Source of the DNA: Lentisphaerota bacterium
Lineage (GTDB): Bacteria; Verrucomicrobiota; Lentisphaeria; Victivallales; Victivallaceae
Assembly (NCBI GenBank): GCA_015061525.1
Contig: SUWK01000014.1
Span: forward strand, 1-48,207
Direction of reading: 5' to 3'
Length of the DNA stretch: 48,207 nt
Part shown: piece by piece, positions 1 to 7,328 of the stretch
Layout: each line of letters opens with the position of its first letter
Numbering within the stretch: the first letter of the stretch is position 1
The notes under the pieces: generated by a model
The model's database searches: none
Told to the model about the DNA's origin: nothing
What the model saw: only the letters and a program-made list of their open reading frames with translations
Program-made: the position numbers and the translations under genes

Positions 1-119
1 CAAGGCTTCTGGAGTTTGGTGAAGATGTGAAGAAAAGGCTGCGCCTTTTGAGTGAAGTTGCGCTTCGCGCAGAGAAGTGAAGACTTGCGTCTTCGTTGAC
101 CATTTTTTTGCAAAAAAAA
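1..119. repeat. Hairpin array A1 downstream of tRNA-Pro
   Basis: Read on the minus strand, away from the tRNA 3' end, this is a chain of short perfect inverted repeats: GAAGAC-GCAA-GTCTTC, TGCGC-GAA-GCGCA and AAAAGGC-GCA-GCCTTTT, joined by CTTCA-type spacers. A final A/T-rich palindrome (about 106-125) includes the tRNA CCA end in one arm. The same spacer and loop style recurs in arrays at 12163-12508, 17466-17781, 2233-2440 and 35980-36190. Units differ in sequence, so this is not a CRISPR array. The left edge lies outside the window. Confidence 0.7.
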
Positions 120-198
120 TGGTCGGGATAGGGAGATTCGAACTCCCGACCTTTTGTCCCCCAGACAAACGCGCTAAACCAGGCTGCGCTATATCCCG
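120..198 (-). tRNA. tRNA-Pro (anticodon GGG), CCA encoded
   Basis: The minus strand folds as a cloverleaf. The acceptor stem is CGGGATA paired with TATCCCG. The anticodon arm is TTTGT-CTGGGGG-ACAAA, giving anticodon GGG. The T arm carries GTTCGAATC. The discriminator is A and the gene ends in an encoded CCA (120-122). A good sigma70-type promoter lies just upstream. It is the only gene on this side of the divergent ispH fragment, and array A1 starts directly at its 3' end. Confidence 0.95.
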
Positions 199-210
199 AT
201 CATGTTACCT

Positions 211-239
211 AATATACATCCGGATTTTAATTATTTCAA
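211..239 (-). promoter_or_regulatory. Promoter of tRNA-Pro
   Basis: On the minus strand, TTGAAA (234-239) and TATATT (211-216) are separated by 17 nt, and the -10 lies 12 nt before the tRNA 5' end. The -35 half lies inside the block that is duplicated in front of ispH. Confidence 0.6.
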
Positions 240-360
240 GCGGAAAATGTGGAAAAAAATGCATTTGTGGTGTATTTTATAGAATATGAAGATGAAAAGT
301 TACTTTGCCGCTCAAATTTACGGGATGTACAGCGGAGTTCATGCCGCATTGAAAACATGA
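218..360. repeat. Partial duplication of the ispH 5' region (copy at 8493-8636)
   Basis: About 143 bp here match the sequence upstream of and into ispH at 8493-8636. Similarity starts at ATCCGG, continues through TTTTAATTATTTCAAGCGG, and runs to the codon for Thr24 of ispH. After that the two copies diverge completely. It contains the -35 of the tRNA-Pro promoter on one strand and 24 degenerate ispH codons on the other. Confidence 0.85.
286..360 (+). pseudogene. ispH 5' fragment (24 codons)
   Basis: The frame begins MKMKSYFAAQIYGMYSGV and stops with TGA after 24 codons. It matches the first 24 residues of the intact ispH-like gene at 8562 with only a few changes. One change replaces the first iron-sulfur ligand, Cys15, by Tyr (TGC to TAC), and the rest of the gene is missing. 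The fragment converges on the end of the Gfo/Idh gene at 366. It is a relic of a duplication or a recombination scar and is unlikely to make a functional product. Confidence 0.75.
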
Positions 361-365
361 GTTGT

Positions 366-1535
366 TCACTTTACATCCACGACCATGCCGCCGTGTTCCA
401 GAGAATACTGCGCCGCCAATCCGGCAAGTGCGGCGTTCCAACCGGCTTCCGGCGGAACAGACGGTTCACTGATTTCATTGCGGATGAGCCGGATAAATTC
501 GGCACAAATCTGCGGATCAGCTCCGCCGTGACCGATTTCCAGCTGATCTCTGGTCAGACCGTTGAGCATATCAAAGACTGCTGTCGGCTGATCGTTACGG
601 CCGTGACCGCGTTTCCAAAGCTTGACCGTACTTTCGATTTCACTGTTTTCTATACGGCCTTTCGTGCCGATAAAAGTGTAGTTGCGGTGGTAATCCGGTG
701 TAAAATGGCACTCATTGTATGATACTGGGATGCCGTTGTCCAGCAAAAACATACAGGTGTAATTATCCGGTACATTGACCTCTTTGCGGTAAACGCAGTA
801 TTTGCGTTCCGGTTTTGCATCGGTATTCATTGCCGGCATTTGGGACTCAATGCAAGTGTCTTTCAATTCGCAATCAGGACAGGCAAGTTTATTGTCTTTA
901 TCCCCTCCGAATATCTCCAGTCCGCCAAATGCCGAGGCTTTTACCGTATGGTGACCGGTAATGAAGTGGATAACGTCGATATCATGCGAACCTTTCTGCA
1001 GAAGCAAGCTGCCGACATTCTTTTTATCCGCGTGCCAGTCGTGGAAATAATAGATGCTGCCCATCCCGACAAAATGGCGCACCCAAACCGCTTTGATCTC
1101 GCCGATCTCTCCGGCATCGACCAACTCTTTCATTTTGCGCACAAACGGCATATAACGCATATTGAAGCCGATCATCAGTTTTCCCGGATGGCGTTCGGCG
1201 GCTTCGCGGATGGCGTGGCACTCTTCGACAGTGACCGCCAGCGGTTTTTCACAATAGACGAATTTTCCGGCGTCAAGAGCTGCTACGACCATTTCGCCGT
1301 GCAGATAATCCGGAGTGGCAACCACAATACCGTCCAAATCGTCTCTGGTAAGCAAATCACGATAATCTTTGGTTACAAATGCCTCCGGATTGCATCGGGA
1401 AAGGAATTTGTCGATGGAATCCTGTGAAATATCCGCTCCGGCGGCGACAGTGACACCCTCTGCCGGATTATGCCAGTACCGCCACAAACATCCTCTGCCG
1501 TTGACGCCGATTATTCCAAGTCTTACTTCTTTCAT
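366..1535 (-). CDS. Gfo/Idh/MocA family NAD(P)-dependent oxidoreductase
   Basis: A 389-residue cytoplasmic dehydrogenase, probably acting on a sugar or inositol released by the operon's hydrolase. The Rossmann dinucleotide motif GIIGVNGRG is at residues 7-15, and the family EKP motif with its catalytic lysine is at 96-98. A GSHDID segment near 195 matches the C-terminal domain's substrate and catalytic region. An insert holds CPDCELKDTC and a later YC, a cysteine cluster that could bind metal. The ATG at 1535 was chosen because it sits directly before the Rossmann strand; a longer upstream frame adds only unlikely sequence. It is the last gene of a four-gene minus-strand operon, 17 nt after prepilin P1. 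The exact substrate cannot be read from the sequence. Confidence 0.88.
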   Translation of the reverse strand: MKEVRLGIIGVNGRGCLWRYWHNPAEGVTVAAGADISQDSIDKFLSRCNPEAFVTKDYRDLLTRDDLDGIVVATPDYLHGEMVVAALDAGKFVYCEKPLAVTVEECHAIREAAERHPGKLMIGFNMRYMPFVRKMKELVDAGEIGEIKAVWVRHFVGMGSIYYFHDWHADKKNVGSLLLQKGSHDIDVIHFITGHHTVKASAFGGLEIFGGDKDNKLACPDCELKDTCIESQMPAMNTDAKPERKYCVYRKEVNVPDNYTCMFLLDNGIPVSYNECHFTPDYHRNYTFIGTKGRIENSEIESTVKLWKRGHGRNDQPTAVFDMLNGLTRDQLEIGHGGADPQICAEFIRLIRNEISEPSVPPEAGWNAALAGLAAQYSLEHGGMVVDVK

Positions 1536-1552
1536 TATCTCTATCCTGTTTA

Positions 1553-2542
1553 TTAATGAATATCGCCATGCCATAATGTTCCATTCGGTGACAGCGGAAT
1601 GTTTTCCAATTCGGTTCTGGTTTTGTGACCTGCGTGTCCGTCAAAGAATGCCATATTACTGCCTTTTGCATGGGTAGGTTCCAGAGAATAAAGGGTATCG
1701 CCGTTGCGCCGGACTGTAAAACCGGTATCGATTGTACCACGGGAATCGGCAAGAAGCATTACCCCGGAGGTGTTATTGAACAAAGTCATTTTCCGGTAGA
1801 CAAACAAATGACTGTTGCCGAAAATATGCAGTCTGCTGGTTTGGGAAATATTTACCCCGTAGTCCCCCGTACGGCCTTTCGGATTGTGGCGCGGATAATT
1901 GTCTTTATCACAGTAGCCGTAGCTCGGCTGATTTTTGGTTTTCTCCGGCAGCAAAGACGGCATTGACGGACACTCATAGACCTCTTTGGAACTATTGGTA
2001 TAGGTCCAGAACATATCCACCCAGGTCGGTTCAAGTTTCGGTGACCCCTGGGCCGTTTGGGTATATGCGGCTGTGTAGCCGTCGTTGTCGTCGCAATACA
2101 TATTGTGCGCGACGCCGAGCTGTTTTATATTGTTAGTGCATGACGACTGCATACCGCGTTCACGGGCGGAGTTGAGAGCCGGCAGCAGAATCGAAGCAAG
2201 TATCGCGATTATCGCGACGACCACCAATAGCTCGATCAGCGTGAACGCTGATCGAATGAAGCACAGCTCCGCTGTGTGATGCGCAGCGTTGCTGCATGAA
2301 GCGTTTGCCTGCGGCAAACATGAAGCACTTGCTTTGCAAGTATGATGCGGCGTATTTTTGTGAGCGGCACTCTCCGTATGTTTCCGTACACATCCGTACT
2401 GATCCGTACAAATAAAGCGTTTGAAAAAATCACGGCAGAGTTGTGAGGTGACCACCAGAAGTTCGATCAGCGTGAACGCTGATCTGGTGCAGTTGTATTG
2501 TATTGCCGGTTTTGCAGACAAATGCATTCTGTTATTTTTCAT
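1553..2542 (-). CDS. Prepilin-type H-X9-DG protein P1, interrupted by an in-frame hairpin element
   Basis: A 329-residue type II secretion/pilin-like protein. The class III signal motif [11 protein letters not shown] occurs twice, with Phe at residues 23 and 100. Only the second copy continues into the usual hydrophobic helix ([21 protein letters not shown]). The 77 intervening codons are a hairpin array that stays open in frame and encodes a Cys/His-rich peptide. The C-terminus has the typical [12 protein letters not shown] (H-X9-DG). Deleting 231 bp would restore a normal prepilin. The SD is AAGGAA. Its ATG overlaps the LacI stop as ATGA, so translation is probably coupled. Such proteins are thought to be pseudopilins or surface proteins; whether this one is processed at either motif is unknown. 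Confidence 0.85.
   Translation of the reverse strand: MKNNRMHLSAKPAIQYNCTRSAFTLIELLVVTSQLCRDFFKRFICTDQYGCVRKHTESAAHKNTPHHTCKASASCLPQANASCSNAAHHTAELCFIRSAFTLIELLVVVAIIAILASILLPALNSARERGMQSSCTNNIKQLGVAHNMYCDDNDGYTAAYTQTAQGSPKLEPTWVDMFWTYTNSSKEVYECPSMPSLLPEKTKNQPSYGYCDKDNYPRHNPKGRTGDYGVNISQTSRLHIFGNSHLFVYRKMTLFNNTSGVMLLADSRGTIDTGFTVRRNGDTLYSLEPTHAKGSNMAFFDGHAGHKTRTELENIPLSPNGTLWHGDIH
2233..2440. repeat. Hairpin element inside prepilin P1
   Basis: Perfect hairpins on the plus strand include CGATCAGCG-TGAA-CGCTGATCG (2233-2254) and CACAGC-TCC-GCTGTG (2262-2276). GCAGC-GTT-GCTGC, GTTTGCC-TGC-GGCAAAC and ACTTGC-TTT-GCAAGT follow, separated by TGAAG/TGATG. Next come four TCCGTA repeats at 2373, 2383, 2393 and 2403, exactly 10 bp apart. 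The element is nearly identical to the one at 35980-36190 in P3. The left hairpin reuses the codons of the second FTLIE as one arm. Confidence 0.9.
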
Positions 2543-3561
2543 ACTGTTATTCCTTCTTTTTTTACATTGAAATTTATAATCTCTCCATGCAGGAAGATTT
2601 CCACATCATCCGTTCCGCACATATTGTCCAGCAGCAATTTTGCGCATTTATTCATATCAAATTTGGTCGTCGTCACCGGATAAAATGCGTATGCGGCGGC
2701 AATGGAGCAATTCATGCCGCACAGTTTTACCCCGGTTATATTTTGTTCCTGCAAAAATTTTGCTGCTCCGAACGCGTGATAATCCGATACAAAAATTCCT
2801 CCCTGCAATCCGGGATTGCGGCTGATCTCATTTTTCATCAGAGTGTAGCCGTGCAGGAAAAATTCTTGATCCGGATTTTCTGACAGTACTTTACGGCGCG
2901 GCGAACGTACTATGTTTCCGGCGACCAGAGCCCGGTACTTTTCCTGAACGCGTGACAGCGGCAGCACATTTTCATCCATACTGTCTTGAAAAATCCGGAA
3001 ATTGGTGATCCCCTGATCGATAAAATCCATCATATATTGGATATACGCTCCGTTGATGTCGGTTTCGACCCGTCGCGGCGATGCGTCATTGTTCATGCAG
3101 ATGAAATAACGCGAGCGCGACTGCACAAACTCCTGAAGTTTGATATATGCGGTCGGATAACCGATGAAAATATAATATCTGCAGCCTAAATCATCCAGCA
3201 TCCGGATTTGTGACAGCTGTTCAGCTTCACTCATATTGATGTCCAAAACAGAACTGTAGCTGGCAAAGTTGCGCTCTTTCAGCTTTGAACACAAATTCAT
3301 ATAAAGCTGATTGATGTGATGATTGTGCGTGATATATTTCTGTGAAAAGATTATTGCCACGATATTGGTTGCTCTGCCGGTCATAATATTGTATCCCATA
3401 TTTCGGCAATAGCCGAGCCGGGCGGCAGTTTCTTTGATCTCCCGCACTTTAGCTTCCGAACAGAATGTGGCTTTGCCGTTCAGTACTTTGGATACCGTCG
3501 GCAGTGAGAGGTTGACCGCTTTGCAGATATCTTTAAGGGTAACACGTTTAGTTTTGATCAT
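2539..3561 (-). CDS. LacI family transcriptional regulator
   Basis: A 340-residue regulator. The N-terminal LacI-type helix-turn-helix and hinge ([22 protein letters not shown], about residues 8-30) precede a divergent periplasmic-binding-protein-like sensor domain. The ATG at 3561 is preferred because GGAG lies 7 nt upstream and the HTH follows directly; the longer frame overlaps the gene before it. It begins 2 nt after the GH71/99-like gene stops and ends in an ATGA overlap with prepilin P1. The regulator is therefore made from the operon it presumably controls. The effector is unknown, probably a sugar derived from the hydrolase substrate. Confidence 0.9.
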   Translation of the reverse strand: MIKTKRVTLKDICKAVNLSLPTVSKVLNGKATFCSEAKVREIKETAARLGYCRNMGYNIMTGRATNIVAIIFSQKYITHNHHINQLYMNLCSKLKERNFASYSSVLDINMSEAEQLSQIRMLDDLGCRYYIFIGYPTAYIKLQEFVQSRSRYFICMNNDASPRRVETDINGAYIQYMMDFIDQGITNFRIFQDSMDENVLPLSRVQEKYRALVAGNIVRSPRRKVLSENPDQEFFLHGYTLMKNEISRNPGLQGGIFVSDYHAFGAAKFLQEQNITGVKLCGMNCSIAAAYAFYPVTTTKFDMNKCAKLLLDNMCGTDDVEIFLHGEIINFNVKKEGITV

Positions 3562-3563
3562 AT

Positions 3564-6452
3564 TCACTCCGCAGAATGTTTGAAGCGCAGAGATTTCAAT
3601 TCTCCGTGGAAAAATCTCATGTCCTTGCCGGCGCCGAGGCAATGACCGCCAAATACACAGGGTTTATAGAATACGCCTTGTCTGTCAAACGGATAACTGA
3701 CCGTTTTGCCGTCGACGGTGAATTTGATCGTGGTCAGATCGTAGGAAACGGTGACCTTTGACCATTTGCCGGTGGGGATATTCAAACCGGTGGCAAATTT
3801 TTTATCATCAGAAAGTTCCAGACCGGTTTTCCGGCAGGTGAATTCCGCCTCAAGTTTACCGTCCCGGCGGTAGAGATTCATAAAACCGGAGTGATAGCTT
3901 TTATGCCGGAACAGCACATCGTTGCCGTCGCTGGCGGGACGGATCTCAAACTCCATAGTGAAACTGCCGTATGGCATTACTTCACGCGGAAAATTGATAT
4001 ATTGACCTTTGCCGTCAAAGCTCAACAGATTTTCGCCATTTTCTTTTATCCATACCGGATCCATTTTGCCGCGCTGCGGGTGAGGCAGCAGCAGATTGCG
4101 AGGACGGTTGAATGGTTCTATATAGAGGAAGCCTCCGCCGAGCTGGGCATCGAACCAGGGATCGCAGCTGTTTTTCATCATCGCTCCGGAAGCCGGATCA
4201 AAAATATATTTCAGTTCCGGGATGCGGTCGGCGGCAATCTGCACTGTGACAGCTTTTTTTTCGGCAGCAGACCAGACCGGATGGCTGACTGTTTTTCCTT
4301 TTGCACGGCATGGCATGATCGGGAAACTCCGGTAAATGCGGCCGGATTTGCTGATTGCCCGCAGCTGATAGACCGGGAACGCTTTTTTGCAGCTGACGGT
4401 AGTCTCAAATGCGGCAGATTCAGCATTGAGCGGCACGGGGATATCGACCAGATCCTGTGCGATGTCGATATCCAAACGGGAGTTTTTATCCAGAGTGACG
4501 GCGTACTTTTCCTTCGCTATAAGCTCAGAAACGCTGAATTTGTAATTGGCAATACCGGCGATGTCGATTTCCAGAACCGCATTGGCAGCTTCGCTTTTCG
4601 GCACCGTGATAAAGAACGGATACGGATAGTAGAAGTGGACGAAGTATCGTGGATCATTTACTGTGCCGTTCACTTTGGCTGGATCGGGGTCTTCACTGCG
4701 GTTGCGGAAATGTTCGCGGAAGTATTTCCAGTTTTCAGAATTATGCACCCGGAAAGAAATATTGTGCGTGACCGGTTTGAATGTGGAAAATGATCCGCGG
4801 ATGATGATGTTGTTGTTCGGATCATACAGTTTTTCCCGATCGACCGCATAAAGTTCTTCATCATGGTCGAGAAGTTCGACCTGGGCAAGCGGTTCTGCGG
4901 CTTGCACCTGTGCTTTTACCATATATTTGCCATTGCCAAGTGGTGCAATGTCAAATCCGGCATTAAGAGGCAGAATGTCGCGCAGCGGCTGCATTATTTC
5001 TTTATAGCTGTAGCAGGTATTGGCGAAAATACGGTTGTGATGCATGATGAATTTCTGAGTTTTGCCGTTGACATTCACAGTCAGTTCCGGAACGACAAGC
5101 TGATACTGTGCCAGTACGGTGGTCGGGATCTCGTAAGTAACGGCACACAGCTCATTGTAAACGAATGTTTCCGGGGCAAAGGTTTCGATCACATTGCGGT
5201 CGATGTCATAGAGCCGAAGCTGGACAGTGAATTTCTCCGTGTTTTCTGATTCCGGGATATTGAGTATTTCATAACGCAGAGTATCGCCCAAACGGAGCGT
5301 CTTACGACCGGAAAAGATCACGTTCGGTACGCTCAAATCGGCATCGGGATTGGCGGTCAGCGGATTACCGCGCAGTTTTGCACTGTAATAACGGATCAAA
5401 CGCTGCATAGTCGTGCCGTTATTGACGGTCGGCATAAAGTGGGTATTTTCATTAAATTCATTCCATTCAAAGAAAACGATGATATCCGGATTGAGTTTTA
5501 TCATCTCTTCCATACCCTTGCGGAATGTGGATGTGCCGTACTCGCCGGTATTGTTGCCGGAACGGGCATTCATATAACCTTTGTTGACCCAACCGCCGAG
5601 GTATTTACCTTTGTACTTCGGTTTTTTCAGCAGCTCTTTGATGATAGGAATAATGCAGTCGCGCGTGTAACCGGCATCGGGAATGCGGGTGTAATCTCCA
5701 TCGGTACGCACCGAGATCGTCGGATCAATCATCAGTCCGCCGCAGTTGTCCAGCGTTTTGGCAGTGATGTGGCGCAGCCAGGAGAGTTCTGTCGGCGTCA
5801 GTTTGCCGCGTTTCATGTAATTTACTCTGAACGTGTTGTCATCCAGTTCGCAGAAAAAGATCGGTTCGACTCCGGTTTGTTCTTTCAGATATTTGGTCAG
5901 TTCAGTGAGTTTACCCTCCGGCAAGTAGCTGGTACGATAACCCCAAACCGGGATTTTTCCGTCTACTCTGGTGGTATACGGTGAATTTACCGCCATCCGG
6001 AAAACGTTCAGCAGTTTTGCCACATATTCTTTATCCGGTTTATTTGGCCAGCTCGCTCCGGGGATGTAACCGAAACCTTTGTAGGGGGCAAATTTGTTCA
6101 AAGTCTGCAAGTGTGAACCGTATTGGGCGATTTTGCCGTCACATGCCAGAATAGCGAAACCGTCGATATCGTATTTGCTGATCGTGTCGACTTCTTTGCG
6201 AAAAGAATTTTCATATTGTCCTTTGCCGCGCAGAGAGCTGTCATGAAAAAGCGGGCGTTCGCTGAAATAATGCAGATAATTTTCCACAAGCAAATAACTT
6301 TGGATCTCAGCGTACATCAGTGTTTGCGGAACATTGCGTTCGCGGATTTTACTGCTGATATCACTGCCTTTTTCCACCGAACGGCGCATCGGCAGTGCGG
6401 CGTTGACGCTCATCGCAAGAGTGATCACCGCAAACATGATAAACTTTTTCAT
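3564..6452 (-). CDS. Secreted GH71/GH99-like glycoside hydrolase with C-terminal LamG domain
   Basis: A 962-residue exported protein with a signal peptide (MKKFIMFAVITLAMSVNA). Residues about 40-370 resemble the GH71/GH99-type (beta/alpha)8 barrel: DIDGFAIL near 95, YIPGASWPN near 130, and the acidic motif EWNEFNE at 329-335. A long beta-rich middle region follows. A concanavalin-like/LamG domain occupies about 790-960 (GSFTMEFEIRP, then GKWSKVTVSYD) and probably binds glycan. Such enzymes cut alpha-glucan or alpha-mannan-type chains, but the substrate is not certain. It is the first gene of the operon with LacI, P1 and Gfo/Idh. The SD is a GGGAGAGAG tract. Confidence 0.72.
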   Translation of the reverse strand: MKKFIMFAVITLAMSVNAALPMRRSVEKGSDISSKIRERNVPQTLMYAEIQSYLLVENYLHYFSERPLFHDSSLRGKGQYENSFRKEVDTISKYDIDGFAILACDGKIAQYGSHLQTLNKFAPYKGFGYIPGASWPNKPDKEYVAKLLNVFRMAVNSPYTTRVDGKIPVWGYRTSYLPEGKLTELTKYLKEQTGVEPIFFCELDDNTFRVNYMKRGKLTPTELSWLRHITAKTLDNCGGLMIDPTISVRTDGDYTRIPDAGYTRDCIIPIIKELLKKPKYKGKYLGGWVNKGYMNARSGNNTGEYGTSTFRKGMEEMIKLNPDIIVFFEWNEFNENTHFMPTVNNGTTMQRLIRYYSAKLRGNPLTANPDADLSVPNVIFSGRKTLRLGDTLRYEILNIPESENTEKFTVQLRLYDIDRNVIETFAPETFVYNELCAVTYEIPTTVLAQYQLVVPELTVNVNGKTQKFIMHHNRIFANTCYSYKEIMQPLRDILPLNAGFDIAPLGNGKYMVKAQVQAAEPLAQVELLDHDEELYAVDREKLYDPNNNIIIRGSFSTFKPVTHNISFRVHNSENWKYFREHFRNRSEDPDPAKVNGTVNDPRYFVHFYYPYPFFITVPKSEAANAVLEIDIAGIANYKFSVSELIAKEKYAVTLDKNSRLDIDIAQDLVDIPVPLNAESAAFETTVSCKKAFPVYQLRAISKSGRIYRSFPIMPCRAKGKTVSHPVWSAAEKKAVTVQIAADRIPELKYIFDPASGAMMKNSCDPWFDAQLGGGFLYIEPFNRPRNLLLPHPQRGKMDPVWIKENGENLLSFDGKGQYINFPREVMPYGSFTMEFEIRPASDGNDVLFRHKSYHSGFMNLYRRDGKLEAEFTCRKTGLELSDDKKFATGLNIPTGKWSKVTVSYDLTTIKFTVDGKTVSYPFDRQGVFYKPCVFGGHCLGAGKDMRFFHGELKSLRFKHSAE

Positions 6453-6523
6453 TTTTTCTCTCTCTCCCGATTTTTAATACAGATAAATCTTATGGAAACT
6501 AGTTGCCATCGGTTTGTGCTATT

Positions 6524-6552
6524 AATAGAGCATGGAAAGTATGTAAAGTCAA
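6524..6552 (-). promoter_or_regulatory. Promoter of the 6452-366 operon
   Basis: On the minus strand, TTGACT (6547-6552) and TCTATT (6524-6529) are 17 nt apart, about 70 nt before the first start codon. The divergent gene at 6671 has its own promoter about 55 bp further on. Confidence 0.55.
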
Positions 6553-6604
6553 GCGTTTTTTTTAATGGAATTTGACTTTTTTATGTTTTTTTTTGCTCTG
6601 TATC

Positions 6605-6632
6605 TTGTAAAAAATATATTCGATGGTATATT
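6605..6632 (+). promoter_or_regulatory. Promoter of the 6671 gene
   Basis: TTGTAA (6605-6610) and TATATT (6627-6632) are 16 nt apart. An AAGGAAAA ribosome site lies just before the ATG at 6671. Confidence 0.5.
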
Positions 6633-6670
6633 AGGGCAGTCTCAAACCTGAAAATATTAAGGAAAACAAC

Positions 6671-7321
6671 ATGAAAAAAATCTTTCTTCTTCTCGGTGCT
6701 GCATTGTTTAGCAGTACACTTTATGCGTTCGATTTGAGCGTGGAAACTCCGGGCATCCAGGTGTCATCCGTTCCCGGTGCGAAAATTTCGGAGCATGCTT
6801 TTATCCGCGTCCAACGCCCGGATAGACCGGTTGACGGTATTGTGGCATTGAATGAACAGAAAGAACTTGTTTTCCGTCCGGAACCGGGTAAAAGTTCCGG
6901 TAAAATCGGTGTGCTGCTGCAGTTGCCTGCCAAAGTTTCCCGGGTAAAAATCACCTTTGAAATGAAAGGCGTTAACTTTTTCGTTTCCCGCAAAATGAAA
7001 GAATTCAACCGTTTCATGTTCTACATCGGCGGTGTCAATCTGATGCTGCGCGGTAACGCTTACGGGCTGCGCAATTACGATGTTGACCGCAAAACCTATG
7101 TCCACGCGGTCGATTTCAACAACAATGTCTGGAAAACCGTCACCATCGACATGTTTTGCGGTGCAAAGCCGGTTTACTCTCTCAATGACAAAAAGAATAT
7201 CATTCAGCGAGGTCAGTGTGAGTGGATCAACCGTTTGATTTTTTATTGCGATTTTGTCAATGCCGCTGACGACACCGCGCTTTATATTCGCAATTTGAAA
7301 GTTGAACTTCCTGAAGATTGA
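6671..7321 (+). CDS. Small secreted protein of unknown function
   Basis: A 216-residue protein with a clear signal peptide (MKKIFLLLGAALFSSTLYA). The mature part is rich in alternating hydrophobic and charged residues, as in an all-beta carbohydrate-binding or jelly-roll domain (RVKITFEMKGVNFFVSRK, then ALYIRNLKVELPED). No family motif is recognisable. The SD AAGGAAAA precedes the ATG. It is followed after 7 nt by the metallo-hydrolase gene and is divergent from the GH71/99-like operon, so a role in handling glycans at the envelope is plausible but inferred. Confidence 0.75.
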   Translation: MKKIFLLLGAALFSSTLYAFDLSVETPGIQVSSVPGAKISEHAFIRVQRPDRPVDGIVALNEQKELVFRPEPGKSSGKIGVLLQLPAKVSRVKITFEMKGVNFFVSRKMKEFNRFMFYIGGVNLMLRGNAYGLRNYDVDRKTYVHAVDFNNNVWKTVTIDMFCGAKPVYSLNDKKNIIQRGQCEWINRLIFYCDFVNAADDTALYIRNLKVELPED

Positions 7322-7328
7322 GAAAAAC

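Noticed and set aside
1-120. CRISPR array
   Set aside because: Units are individually different hairpins with no constant repeat-spacer length and no cas genes nearby.
840-1427. Long open frame antisense to the Gfo/Idh gene
   Set aside because: It mirrors a clear family gene on the other strand. Similar antisense frames at 3891-4793, 5439-5984, 30958-31638 and 38163-38972 were rejected for the same reason.
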